This document shows positions 27,660 through 36,521 of a stretch of 53,465 nt of DNA, piece after piece. The stretch comes from Streptosporangiaceae bacterium (lineage in GTDB: Bacteria; Actinomycetota; Actinomycetes; Streptosporangiales; Streptosporangiaceae): the NCBI GenBank assembly GCA_030041135.1, contig JASHOL010000328.1, positions 1-53,465 on the forward strand. The letters run 5' to 3'. The notes under the pieces were generated by a model, which saw only the letters and a list, made by a program, of their open reading frames with translations, ran no database searches and was not told where the DNA came from. Position numbers and translations under genes: made by a program. Each line of letters starts with the position of its first letter. Position 1 is the first letter of the stretch.

Positions 27660-27665
27660 TAGCCT
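27660..27665 (+). promoter_or_regulatory. -10 box of the leaderless DUF6542 gene
   Basis: TAGCCT ends seven bases before the GTG at 27672, exactly as for glgE and the 18578 gene. The six bases between do not leave room for a leader. Confidence 0.45.
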
Positions 27666-27671
27666 AAAGAG

Positions 27672-28457
27672 GTGGCGGCGGCGCATGCAGACAATGAGGA
27701 GCCGCGCGAAACCGATCGCGTGAATCCCCGAACTGGCAGCGCATCGCCGGGGCCGGTCACGCCCAGCCCGGCCCTTGGCCAGCCCCAGGCCCAGGATCAG
27801 CCGGCACCACCAGACCCAGCCCAGGCGCAACGCGCGTGGGGCTCGCGCCCAGGGCGGCTCGGCCCGATCACCGTGGTCTTCGGCGCGGTCGCGGGCGGCT
27901 CCCTGACGGTAGTTGGGGGCTTCGAGCCCGGTTGGCTGCTCGGCCTATTCGTGATCATTGCGACCGTGGCTGGAACGACAGCCGTCCGGCGGACGTCGGC
28001 TTACATGGTTATCCCCGTGCCTGCGCTCGCCTATTTCGTGGCTGCGGTCATCGCGGGCCTGATCCACGACCGGAGCGTCGATACCTCGCGAGCCATTCTG
28101 CTCGTCAACGCGGTGCAGTGGAGTTCCGACAGCTTCCCCTGGATGGTGCTGGCGACGGTCATTGCCATCGCCATTACGATCGGGCGCTGGCTGATGACCG
28201 GGCGCGCCGGGTACGGCGCGGGCGGCTTCTGGCTCGCCCGCCTCAGCAGAGCCTGGTCCGCTCCCGCCGCGACCAGCCAGCGCACGGGTGCGGTCCGCGC
28301 GCCAACGGCCCGGCCCGGCACCGCCCGATCGGACTCCAACCAATCTGGTTCAAGCCGGTCGGCCACCGCCCTGCCCGCCGCTCCAAGACCCGAGGACGCC
28401 CGGCCGCAGTCCATCCCGCGCGAGACTGTGGACACCGAGCACTCGGCCGAGAGCTGA
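27672..28457 (+). CDS. DUF6542 integral membrane protein
   Basis: A 261-residue protein with a Pro/Ala/Gln-rich cytoplasmic N-terminal tail (about 1-60), four membrane segments (about 65-82, 88-104, 112-132 and 155-172) and a Ser/Thr/Ala-rich disordered C-terminus (about 195-261). The arrangement and the opening GPITVVFGAVAGGSLTVVGG match the actinobacterial DUF6542 group, whose role is unknown. Low-complexity tails on both sides suggest a membrane scaffold. It is divergent from the first LCP gene over 83 bases, so the two may be co-regulated. The GTG looks leaderless. Confidence 0.82.
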   Translation: MAAAHADNEEPRETDRVNPRTGSASPGPVTPSPALGQPQAQDQPAPPDPAQAQRAWGSRPGRLGPITVVFGAVAGGSLTVVGGFEPGWLLGLFVIIATVAGTTAVRRTSAYMVIPVPALAYFVAAVIAGLIHDRSVDTSRAILLVNAVQWSSDSFPWMVLATVIAIAITIGRWLMTGRAGYGAGGFWLARLSRAWSAPAATSQRTGAVRAPTARPGTARSDSNQSGSSRSATALPAAPRPEDARPQSIPRETVDTEHSAES

Positions 28458-28490
28458 GCGATTCCGGCCCGTGACTCTGGTGCTGGCCCC

Positions 28491-28976
28491 TCAGATGGGT
28501 CGGACGGCGAAGTTGTAGCAGCCGTAGCCCACGTTGCGCAGGTGCACGAGCGCGACATCCGGCCGCGCGAACAGACGCCGGATCACGGTCATCGCATGCT
28601 CGCCGTCATCGACCAGCACACCATCGGCGATCCGGCCCTCTCGGTCGTAGGCGCGCACGACCTGCTGGCGGTGGCTCAGGGCGGGCGGGTACCGGTCCGG
28701 GGTGAGGTAGCCGTCGCAGGGCTCGGCGTGGATGAACACCGGGCCGCGTTCGGCGTAGGCACCGCGGGCGCCGGGCGGGGTGTAGGCGATGAGCAGCAGC
28801 CGCTCGCCGGGGACGGATTCGCGCAGGCAGCACCGCAACGGGCTGCCGCCGCAAGCGTCGGTCTGCGCGGTCAGGCTGTTGCCGGCCTCGTCCACCCCGG
28901 CCGCCCTGATTTCCTCTAGCCTCCCGAGCGGGATCGGCTCAAAGATGAACCTGGGTTCTGCCGGAGTCTGGGTCAT
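28491..28976 (-). CDS. DUF1203 protein
   Basis: A 161-residue cytosolic protein of the DUF1203 family: FEPIPLGRLEEIRAAGVDEA near the start, GSPLRCCLRES with its conserved Cys pair, GERLLLIAYTPP, GPVFIHAEPCDGY, and VALVHLRNVGYGCYNFAVRP at the end. No enzymatic role is established for the family; the conserved Cys/His could bind metal. ATG 28976 starts close to the first conserved block; an in-frame ATG at 29003 adds nine residues and cannot be excluded. It lies downstream of the response-regulator gene on the same strand, with a 120-base gap, so it may be a separate transcript. Confidence 0.85.
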   Translation of the reverse strand: MTQTPAEPRFIFEPIPLGRLEEIRAAGVDEAGNSLTAQTDACGGSPLRCCLRESVPGERLLLIAYTPPGARGAYAERGPVFIHAEPCDGYLTPDRYPPALSHRQQVVRAYDREGRIADGVLVDDGEHAMTVIRRLFARPDVALVHLRNVGYGCYNFAVRPI

Positions 28977-29097
28977 GATCTGCTCATAAGGATGCGTGGT
29001 CATACCAGAGAAACGCTGGGGGTAGTCGCAACGTGAGGTGGTCCACGCAGAAGCGCGCCAGCGTGGCGAACCAGGGCGCCGCACGGTCTGGTGAGTG

Positions 29098-29742
29098 TCA
29101 GCCATTGAGGTAGGCCAGTACGGCCAGCACTCGCCGGTTGTCGTCGTCGGACGGCGCGAGGTCGAGCTTGCCGAAAATGCTCGTGCTGTGCTTGCTGACC
29201 GCCTTCTCGGTGACGAACAACCGCTGGGCAATCGCACTGTTCGAGCGGCCCTGCGCCATCAGCTCCAGCACCTCCCGCTCCCTGGCCGACAGCCGCGCGA
29301 GCGGCCCTTCCCTTGCTCGCCGCCCGAGCAGTTTCGTGACAACCTCCGGGTCCATGACCGTACCGCCGCCCGCTACCGTCCTGACCGCGTCGACAAACTG
29401 ATCGTCGTTGAACACCCGGTCCTTGAGCAGGTAACCGACGCCGCCGGCGTCATCGGCGAGCAGTTCGCGCGCGTACAACTGCTCGACGTACTGGGAGAGT
29501 ACGAGCACCGGCAAGCCCGGCACCTCGCGCCGTGCTCGCAAGGCGGCGCGCAGCCCGTCGTCGGTGAACGTGGGCGGCAGCCTGACGTCGACGATCGCGA
29601 CATCCGGCCGTTCACAGACCAGCGCACCAACAAGTCCTGGCGCGTTGTCGACGGCGGCCGCGATCTCGAACCCGTGCGCTCCGAGCAGCCTGACCAGCCC
29701 GTCCCTCAGGAGGAAGAGATCTTCGGCAACGACGACGCGCAC
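29098..29742 (-). CDS. NarL/LuxR-type response regulator
   Basis: A 214-residue two-domain regulator. The receiver domain (about 1-120) has acidic residues E7/D8 at the start, phospho-acceptor Asp52 in VAIVDVRLPP, VLSQYVEQLYA, and Lys in YLLKDRVF. The output domain (about 145-214) is a LuxR HTH (LSAREREVLELMAQGRSNSA, then VTEKAVSKHSTSIFGKLDL). Its start overlaps the 3' end of the sensor kinase gene by 37 bases, so the pair is co-translated. It would bind DNA as a dimer after phosphorylation by the partner. Target genes are not shown. Confidence 0.95.
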   Translation of the reverse strand: MRVVVAEDLFLLRDGLVRLLGAHGFEIAAAVDNAPGLVGALVCERPDVAIVDVRLPPTFTDDGLRAALRARREVPGLPVLVLSQYVEQLYARELLADDAGGVGYLLKDRVFNDDQFVDAVRTVAGGGTVMDPEVVTKLLGRRAREGPLARLSAREREVLELMAQGRSNSAIAQRLFVTEKAVSKHSTSIFGKLDLAPSDDDNRRVLAVLAYLNG

Positions 29743-31337
29743 GGCACCTCCATCACCGCCATTGTCGGCCCTCCGGGCGGGCTGCTGATCGCCAGGATGC
29801 CGTCAAAGGAGGCGAGCCGCTTCTCGATCCCGGCAAGGCCGCTGCCGCGAGCCGGGTCAGCGCCACCGAGGCCGAAGTCGGTGACCTCGACCCGCAGCAT
29901 CGACGCCGAGTGCCGGACGGCGATCCTCGCGTCTCGCGCTCCTGAGTGCTTGGCCGCATTGGTCAGCAGCTCGGCGATGGAGAAGTAGCAGGCCGTCTCG
30001 ACCGGCGCGGGCAGCCTTCCCTGCAGGTCTATCTCGGTATCGACGTTGAGCGGGCTGTCCAGGGCCAGCGCACGGACGGCGTCGGCGAGCCCGCGATCCG
30101 CCAGCACCGGCGGGTGCACGCCGCGGACCAGTTCCCTCAGCTCGGTCAGCGCCCTGGCGGAGGCCTCCCTGGCCTCTGCGACCAGTGCGGCCGCTGCCTC
30201 CGGGTTGGCGTGGATGAGCCGTTCCGCTGCGCGCAGGTTCATGCCAAGCGCCACCAGCCGCGCCTGCGCGCCGTCGTGCAGGTCACGTTCGAGCCTGCGG
30301 AGGTCGGCGGCCGCGGTGTCGACCGCGACGGCGCGGCTCCGCGCCAGCTGCTGTACCTGGCTGGTCAGCTGGGCCTGCGGCACCAGGCCAAGCAGCCTGC
30401 GCACGGCCGGGAAGCTGCGCGGAACGAGCCAGCAGCCCAGACCTAGGAACACGAGCACTTCTGCCAGGGCCACGTCGACCGTGGCATGGCTCTCCAAGCC
30501 CACGAGGCCGTACCGGGCCTCGGGAATCCCGCTGCCGGAAGCCCAGGACTTGACGATCAGCAAGCCTGCCAGCCCGAGGCCGATCAGGCCGACCGCGGTG
30601 AGCCTCGCCGCCAGGCCAGGCGCTCGCCTGATGGTGAGCACAGCGGCGACAGACCCGATGATGGTCACCGGGAGCCACGCCGCCGAACTGATCATCGCCG
30701 AAGAAGCCACCACCGCCGGAAGCAACAGCAGGCCCCAGAGCTGATCGGCAGGTTCCTGGGCCGACAGGCGGCCGAGTACCAGCCGGGCGGCCGGGGGGTG
30801 AGCGCGGAGCTCGCGCCATCCCAGCCAGCCGCCGAGGCCCAGGAAGGCGTACGCCTGGAGCAGCACCTGCCACATCGGCGAATTCGATGCGTGCGCCAGG
30901 CCATACCAGCCTGGCCCGGCCACTCCCCAGGCGATTTCACGGGCTAGGCCGATGCCGTGCAGGCCGAGGATGATCAGCAGCACCGACGTGATCCAGGCGG
31001 CCGCGCCGGGCCGCAGCAGCAAGACCAGGGTCGCGCCCGCCAGGCCGATCGCCCACTGGCCAGAGGTGATCGAATCCGCGAGCGCAGTCGCCACGACGAC
31101 TAGCCCGACCCACCCGATGAGTTCGCGAAGGCGCCCCCGTTGCCCCTTCGCCGTCGTCGGCGAGCCGACTCGCCACCAGGCCAGGCCCACGCACGCGGCG
31201 ACCAGAAGCACCGCGATCACCGCGAAGAACCCGTCCGGCGCGCCGATGTCGTGATGGACTGGCATCCAGGCCTCCCGTTCGCACAGCTCGATGCCGGTAA
31301 CGCGGCTAGCCTCTCGCAGCCAGCGCAACCAGGCCAT
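29706..31337 (-). CDS. Membrane sensor histidine kinase (HisKA_3, NarL partner)
   Basis: A 543-residue kinase. The N-terminal 330 residues contain about nine or ten hydrophobic segments with short loops, unlike the simple two-helix sensors; they resemble the multi-span 7TM/MASE-like inputs of actinobacterial kinases, and no named sensor domain is recognised. His354 in RDLHDGAQARL is the phospho-acceptor of the HisKA_3 box. The ATPase domain has the N-box (ELLTNAAKHS), the G1 box DFGLGG and G2 GSGLAGIEKRL. The partner regulator gene overlaps its end. A TAGGCT box lies 14 bases before the ATG. It probably senses membrane or envelope state; this is inference. Confidence 0.93.
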   Translation of the reverse strand: MAWLRWLREASRVTGIELCEREAWMPVHHDIGAPDGFFAVIAVLLVAACVGLAWWRVGSPTTAKGQRGRLRELIGWVGLVVVATALADSITSGQWAIGLAGATLVLLLRPGAAAWITSVLLIILGLHGIGLAREIAWGVAGPGWYGLAHASNSPMWQVLLQAYAFLGLGGWLGWRELRAHPPAARLVLGRLSAQEPADQLWGLLLLPAVVASSAMISSAAWLPVTIIGSVAAVLTIRRAPGLAARLTAVGLIGLGLAGLLIVKSWASGSGIPEARYGLVGLESHATVDVALAEVLVFLGLGCWLVPRSFPAVRRLLGLVPQAQLTSQVQQLARSRAVAVDTAAADLRRLERDLHDGAQARLVALGMNLRAAERLIHANPEAAAALVAEAREASARALTELRELVRGVHPPVLADRGLADAVRALALDSPLNVDTEIDLQGRLPAPVETACYFSIAELLTNAAKHSGARDARIAVRHSASMLRVEVTDFGLGGADPARGSGLAGIEKRLASFDGILAISSPPGGPTMAVMEVPCASSLPKISSS

Positions 31338-31431
31338 GGGCTGACCCCCACAGCCTAGGTAGGCCTAAGCCCCCAACGCTCGGCGGAACGGGCCGCAGAG
31401 CCTGACCCGTCCAGGGACAGCGAACCGGGCA

Positions 31432-32616
31432 TCAGGCCGCCCGCATTCCTGCCTGCCAGACGCCGGCGATCAGCGGGACGCCTGGCCGGTAGGCCAGGTA
31501 GGCGTGCGAGGGCGCGTCCAGCAGCACCACGTCGGCTCGGGCTCCGGGCCCGAGGTGGCCGATGTCGGTCCGGCGCAGCGCATGCGCACCGCCGGCCGTT
31601 GCCGCCCACACGGCCTCTTCCGTTGTCATCCGCATCTCCCTGACCGCGAGCGCGACGCACAGCGCCATGCTGGAGGTGAAGCACGAGCCAGGATTGCAGT
31701 CAGAGGCGATCGCGACCGTTACCCCGGCGGCCAGCAGGCGGCGGGCGTCCGGGTACGGCTGGCGGGTCGAGAACTCCACGCCGGGAAGCAGCGTCGCCAC
31801 GGTGCCGCCCGACGACGCCAGCGCGTCCAGGTCGGCTTCGGTCAGGAACGTGCAGTGATCCGCGGACGCGGCACCGGCTTCGACCGCCACCTGGACGCCC
31901 GGACCGGGGCCGAGCTGGCCGGCGTGCACCCGGGCAGCCAGTCCGGCCGCCTCGCCGGCCGCCAGCACTGCTCGCGCCTGGTCAGCGTCAAAAGCGCCGC
32001 GCTCGCAGAACACGTCGACCCACCTGGCCCGCGGCGCACAGGCGGCGAGCATGTCGCCGCACACCAGGTCCACATAGCCGGCAACGTCATCGGCGAACTC
32101 GGGCGCCGGCACGTGTGCCCCCAGGTAGGTCACCTCTGGCGTCACCTCCGCGGCCAGAGCGACGCTGCGTGCTTCGTCGCCGACCGTGAGCCCGTACCCA
32201 GACTTGCACTCGAACGTCGTCGTGCCCTGCGCCAGCATCTCGGCGGCCAGCCTGGCCAGGTTCGCCCGGAGCTGGTCATCCGACGCGGCTCTGGTCGCGG
32301 CGACCGTGTTGCGGATCCCGCCGGCGGTATAGGGCTGGCCGGCCATCCGGGCGGCAAACTCGGCGCCTCGCTCCCCGGCGAACACCAGGTGCGCGTGCGA
32401 GTCGACGAACCCCGGCAGCACGGTCCGCCCGCCCGCGTCGACCGCCTCGTCAGCCCGCGGTGCCCGCGACGCTGGCCCGGTCCAGGCCACCTTGCCGTCA
32501 TCCATAATCAGGGCCGCGTCCGTCATCGCCGCGAACGGACCAGGCGCGGCTACGCTCACCGCATCCCGCGGAGCGTTAGTGACCAGTTCGCCAATGTTCG
32601 TGATCAAGACGCTCAC
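31432..32616 (-). CDS. hutI: Imidazolonepropionase
   Basis: A 394-residue amidohydrolase that opens the ring of 4-imidazolone-5-propionate to N-formimino-L-glutamate, the third step of histidine breakdown. Motifs: the metal-binding [12 protein letters not shown] (about 72-83), [12 protein letters not shown], a conserved His in [28 protein letters not shown], and the last metal Asp in [14 protein letters not shown] 32616 (MSVLITN) has AGGA eight bases upstream. It stands apart from the other hut genes, separated from hutF by two plus-strand genes (DUF5519 and LCP), with no other gene downstream on its strand before the kinase. Confidence 0.95.
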   Translation of the reverse strand: MSVLITNIGELVTNAPRDAVSVAAPGPFAAMTDAALIMDDGKVAWTGPASRAPRADEAVDAGGRTVLPGFVDSHAHLVFAGERGAEFAARMAGQPYTAGGIRNTVAATRAASDDQLRANLARLAAEMLAQGTTTFECKSGYGLTVGDEARSVALAAEVTPEVTYLGAHVPAPEFADDVAGYVDLVCGDMLAACAPRARWVDVFCERGAFDADQARAVLAAGEAAGLAARVHAGQLGPGPGVQVAVEAGAASADHCTFLTEADLDALASSGGTVATLLPGVEFSTRQPYPDARRLLAAGVTVAIASDCNPGSCFTSSMALCVALAVREMRMTTEEAVWAATAGGAHALRRTDIGHLGPGARADVVLLDAPSHAYLAYRPGVPLIAGVWQAGMRAA

Positions 32617-32747
32617 GACCGCATCCTGCCACAACGCGACCGGTCGCGGCCCGGCCAGGAAGCGCCGCTATGACACGGCGCAGTCGGGCGTGCCGCCTCC
32701 TCGAGTAAGTGGCGCCCGTCGCGCCAGAGTCGGCAAAGATGGGCAGA

Positions 32748-33122
32748 ATGAGCGACCGGTTAATGCGGGAGTTGTGTCGGATCGACGGCGTGATCGAGGG
32801 CGAGTCAGCGTTCAAGGACGGCCCGGCGCTCTGGGTGGACGGCAAGGAGATCGCTCATCTCGAGGGCGAGCGGTCCATTGACGTGCGGCTCACCAGGGCC
32901 CAGATCCGCGCGCGGCGCGCCGATCTGCGCGCCGACCCTCGGGTGATCCTTCGGTCAGCCTCATCTGACTGGATCACGGTCGAGTTCGCCGACCAGCGGG
33001 ATGAGGCCTTCGTCCGCGAGCTGACCGAGATCGCGGCGGCTGCGCACCGCCGGAGTGACGGCGGGCCAGGCCGGCTTCCCCCGACTGGGGCTGATTTGGC
33101 CCGACGGAAGCACTTTCACTGA
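32748..33122 (+). CDS. DUF5519 (luciferase-type) protein
   Basis: A 124-residue protein with the single-domain pattern of DUF5519: VDGKEIAHLEGERSIDVRLT (about 38-57) and SASSDWITVEFADQRDEAFV (about 82-101). It begins with a helix (LMRELCRIDGVIEGE) and ends with a Pro-rich tail. Some members are annotated 'luciferase family' from a weak resemblance, without evidence of light emission or flavin binding. ATG 32748 follows AAAGAT-N7, a weak leaderless-type signal; an earlier ATG at 32739 and GTG at 32709 are possible. It is divergent from hutI by about 130 bases. Confidence 0.75.
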   Translation: MSDRLMRELCRIDGVIEGESAFKDGPALWVDGKEIAHLEGERSIDVRLTRAQIRARRADLRADPRVILRSASSDWITVEFADQRDEAFVRELTEIAAAAHRRSDGGPGRLPPTGADLARRKHFH

Positions 33123-33388
33123 CTCGCTCCGGTCCGCCGTCTCGATCCGGCATGCTGGTCTGGAGGCGGCCGGGCCGGTTCCGGCTTCGGGCCGCCTCAT
33201 CAGCCCCGCCCGTTCAGGGAGCTGGCCCGCTGGAGGACTACGTCAGCGATGGTATGGAGCCTGCAAAGTCGACCAGACCACCAGTAACCGATGGATAACA
33301 TCTCTTAGGCCACGACGCCGATGACCGCGCCTGCGGCGGCCTGGGCACGATTCCGGGCTGAGCCAGGCGGCGGCGGGACGGAGAGCAG

Positions 33389-35107
33389 ATGCGGGACGGC
33401 ACAGGCCGCCGCCACCCAGGAAACCCCGATGACGACTGGCGTGCCCGTCCACCCCGCCAGCCAGGCGGTGGACGGGCTCCGGGTGGCAGGCCAGGTCCCT
33501 CGCGCGGCCCCGCCGGACCGGCAAGGGGCCGAGGCAGCCGCCGGCCTGCGCAGATGCGCGGCGGGCCCCGACGGCAGCCGCCAACCGGCGGCAGATGGCA
33601 GCTCTGGCGCCGGTTCCGCAGCAGAAGCCCGCTCGCCCAGGTTGGCTATACGCTCGCGACCATCGGAGCGGTCCTGACCGTGGTCATCGGAGTCGGCGGC
33701 TACTACCTCTACGACCAGCTGACCGGTTTCCACGTAGTCGACGTCGGCGGCCTGACCCATCGAGCCATATACGGCATTCAGAACATCCTCGTCCTCGGCT
33801 CGCAGGAGCGGCAGGGTCAGGTCGGCAACTTCGGATTCGAGGCAGATCCGTACACCACCAACTCCGACAACCTGCTCCTGATCCACCTCGACGCAACGCA
33901 CACGCATGCGACCGTGCTGTCGATTCCGCGCGACACGATGGTGTACGAGCCCGCCTGCGAGGCGCGTATCAGGCAGATCGGCATCGGCCTGCAGGGGCCC
34001 TTCCAGAGCACGATCATCGACGGCGCGCTGAACATCGGCGGCCCGACGTGCGCGGTGGAGACGGTCACGGACCTGACCGGCATCAGGCTCGATCACTTTG
34101 TCGAGTTCGACTTCAACTCGTTCAGGGACATAGTCGACGCGATCGGCGGAGTCAAGGTCTGCGTCCCGAAGGGCGGGTACCACGACCCGAAGTCGCATCT
34201 CAACCTGTCGGCCGGCGTGCACACCGTCACCTACAACCAGGCCCTCGCGTACGTGCGGACCAGGGACACGCTGAAAGGACCGGACGCCGGCGGTGACCTG
34301 CCGCGCATAGAGCTGCAGCAGGCGTTCATCTCCTCGGTGGTGCAGAAGGCCAACAGCACCGGCCTGCTGACGAACTCGCTGGAACTGTACGAGGTGGCCA
34401 AGACGGCGGCCAAGGCCCTGACCGTGGACCAAGGGCTAGGCTCGGTGGCGTCACTCCTCAAGCTCGCCAAGTCACTGACCGGCCTCCATTCGAAGAACGT
34501 GACTCTGATCACGATGCCGACGATCTTCGATCCGGCGAACCAGAACCGGCTGCTACCGGAGGAGCCGCAAGACGACGTCCTGTTCCAGATGGTCAGGACC
34601 GGGCAGACCTGGCGCGGCTTCTTCCCCCTGATCCCACCACGCAAGATCCAGGTCAAGGTACTCAACGGCACCGGCATTGCCGGCCTCGCCGGCCGTACCG
34701 CCACGGCGCTGCGCGCACTCGGCTACGACGTCACCGGCGTAGGCGACGCCGGGCCGACGACCAACACGACCGTGAGCTATGACGGCACGGCGTCGGCCGA
34801 CGAGGCGTTCACGCTGGAGTCCTCGCTGACCGCATTCCCGGCCGCGCAGAACCTGCTCGCTGAGCCAGCCGCACAGGGAGGTCGCTACGGCCCGATCACG
34901 CTGATCCTCGGCGACGACTACGCGAACTTCACCGTCAAGCCGCCGCCCAAGAGCCCGGCACCGACCGGAAAGAAGGCGGGCAAGGCGAAGAAGGGCAGCA
35001 CGGAGGTGAGCGACGCCGCGGCCACCGAGGCCCCCTCGACCGGTCCCGGAGCCGTGCAATCGCGCAACGGCGCCGAGAACATCTGCGAGGGCCTGCCGCT
35101 TGGCTAG
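33389..35107 (+). CDS. LytR-CpsA-Psr family cell-wall glycopolymer ligase (second copy)
   Basis: A 572-residue LCP protein, a distant paralogue of the copy at 25975. A long Pro/Gly/Arg-rich cytoplasmic tail (about 1-80) is followed by one membrane helix (about 85-108, VGYTLATIGAVLTVVIGVGG). The LCP domain (about 120-350) has NILVLGSQERQG, NSDNLLLIHLD, the arginine motif LSIPRDTMVYEP, HFVEFDFNSF and ALAYVRTRDTL. A LytR_C domain starts IQVKVLNGTGIAGL, then a Lys/Ala/Thr-rich tail. The pair of Cys in this copy (PACEARI and PTCAVET) is absent from the other. ATG 33389 has GGAG six bases upstream. It ends 20 bases before convergent hutF. Confidence 0.94.
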   Translation: MRDGTGRRHPGNPDDDWRARPPRQPGGGRAPGGRPGPSRGPAGPARGRGSRRPAQMRGGPRRQPPTGGRWQLWRRFRSRSPLAQVGYTLATIGAVLTVVIGVGGYYLYDQLTGFHVVDVGGLTHRAIYGIQNILVLGSQERQGQVGNFGFEADPYTTNSDNLLLIHLDATHTHATVLSIPRDTMVYEPACEARIRQIGIGLQGPFQSTIIDGALNIGGPTCAVETVTDLTGIRLDHFVEFDFNSFRDIVDAIGGVKVCVPKGGYHDPKSHLNLSAGVHTVTYNQALAYVRTRDTLKGPDAGGDLPRIELQQAFISSVVQKANSTGLLTNSLELYEVAKTAAKALTVDQGLGSVASLLKLAKSLTGLHSKNVTLITMPTIFDPANQNRLLPEEPQDDVLFQMVRTGQTWRGFFPLIPPRKIQVKVLNGTGIAGLAGRTATALRALGYDVTGVGDAGPTTNTTVSYDGTASADEAFTLESSLTAFPAAQNLLAEPAAQGGRYGPITLILGDDYANFTVKPPPKSPAPTGKKAGKAKKGSTEVSDAAATEAPSTGPGAVQSRNGAENICEGLPLG

Positions 35108-35126
35108 GCTGGCGGCCGGGCGGTGA

Positions 35127-36521
35127 TCATTCGAGCACGGTCGTAATCGCGTCGTGCAGGGCTGCGGGCACGTCGGCCACGAGCAGGTGCTGACCGTCAC
35201 GGACGACGTCCCGGCCCCCGACGATCACGTCACGGACATCCCCAGCGGTAGCACCGAATATCACCGACTCAAGCGCGGAAGCGGGCACCGACCCCGCGGT
35301 TCTCACCGAGTCCAGCCGCACCACGACCAGGTCGGCCATGGCGCCGGGCGCCAGCTGGCCGGCGTCCGGCCAGCCCAGGCTCGCGTGCCCGGCCAGCGTG
35401 GCTGCCGTCGCTAGCTCGGCGGCGGTGAAGTGACCGCGCTCCCGGGTGGCCAGTCGCTCGCCGAGCTCCACCCGGCGGGCCTCCTCGAGCAGGTCGATTA
35501 CGGCGTGACTGTCGCTGCCGATCGTCAGCGTGGCGCCGGCGGCGGCCAGCCGGCCGGCGGGACCGATCCCGTCGGCCAGGTCCGCCTCGGTCGTCGGGCA
35601 GAAGCAGGCATGGCTGCGGCTCTGGCCGAGCAGCCGGATGTCGGGCCGAGTCAAATGCGTAGCGTGCACAAGGCTGGTCCGCGGTCCGAGCGCGCCGGCT
35701 TCATCCAGCACCGCGGCCGGCGTCGCGCCGTAGGCGGCCAGGCACGCCGTGTTCTCGGCGGCCTGCTCGGACAGGTGGGCGTGCAGCGGCGCCCCGTGGT
35801 GGTGCGACCAGCCGATGACCTCCCCCATCTGGGCGGGCGGGACCGCGCGGACGGAGTGGATCGCGGCTCCCGCCCTGGCGCCCGGTCCCAGCATGCCGGT
35901 CTCGTCCGCCCCCAGCGCCGCCACGCGTGCCGCCCAGCGTGCGCCGTCGCCGTCCCCGAACCGCAACTGCGGGCCGGCCAGCGGCAGCAGTGCACCGTCG
36001 GGGCCGAGTCCGCCCGCCAGATAGCACGTGTCCAGCAGGGTGATCCGGATCCCGGCCTCGGCCGCTGCCCGGACGAGCGCGCGGCCCATCTCGTTCGGGG
36101 CGGCGTATGGCACGCCGCCGGGCCCGTGATGCAGGTAGTGGAACTCGCCCACGCACGTCACGCCGGCCAGGGCCATCTCGGCGTAGACCGAGCGGGCCAG
36201 GTTCAGGTAGCTATCAGGGTCGAGCCGCTGCGCTACCTCGTACATCCGCTCCCGCCAGGTCCAGAACGTGCCGCGGGACGCCTGCGTTATCCCGCGCAGT
36301 GCCCGGTGGAACGCGTGCGAGTGCGCGTTCGCCAGCCCGGGCAAGGTCAGGCCAGGCAGCCGGACGGCTTCTGGAGGAATCTGCCCGGCCTGAGGCGTGA
36401 CGCGGCTGAACCGGTCGCCGGCGGCCTCGAGCAGCACGTTCGCGCGCAGGCCAAGTCCTGGCGACCAGGCCAGCTCAGCCAGCCAGGCCCGGTCGTGGGC
36501 TACCTCGCCCGGCTGGCTCAC
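35127..36521 (-). CDS. hutF: Formimidoylglutamate deiminase
   Basis: A 464-residue amidohydrolase converting N-formimino-L-glutamate to N-formyl-L-glutamate and ammonia. Features: LPGLANAHSHAFHRALRGIT (about 56-75) with the metal-binding HxH, a conserved TWRERMY, GEFHYLHH, HAHLSEQ for the next histidine, SLVHATHLT, and the catalytic-metal Asp in IGSDSHAVID. Choosing this route rather than the direct HutG formimidase implies a following deformylation step. The GTG start overlaps the stop of the M20 gene by four bases, so translation is coupled. HutU lies two genes upstream on the same strand. Confidence 0.94.
   Translation of the reverse strand: MSQPGEVAHDRAWLAELAWSPGLGLRANVLLEAAGDRFSRVTPQAGQIPPEAVRLPGLTLPGLANAHSHAFHRALRGITQASRGTFWTWRERMYEVAQRLDPDSYLNLARSVYAEMALAGVTCVGEFHYLHHGPGGVPYAAPNEMGRALVRAAAEAGIRITLLDTCYLAGGLGPDGALLPLAGPQLRFGDGDGARWAARVAALGADETGMLGPGARAGAAIHSVRAVPPAQMGEVIGWSHHHGAPLHAHLSEQAAENTACLAAYGATPAAVLDEAGALGPRTSLVHATHLTRPDIRLLGQSRSHACFCPTTEADLADGIGPAGRLAAAGATLTIGSDSHAVIDLLEEARRVELGERLATRERGHFTAAELATAATLAGHASLGWPDAGQLAPGAMADLVVVRLDSVRTAGSVPASALESVIFGATAGDVRDVIVGGRDVVRDGQHLLVADVPAALHDAITTVLE

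Noticed and set aside
29095..29988. 297-residue plus-strand ORF across the two-component system
   Set aside because: It is antisense to both the response regulator and the kinase ATPase domain, whose motifs are intact.
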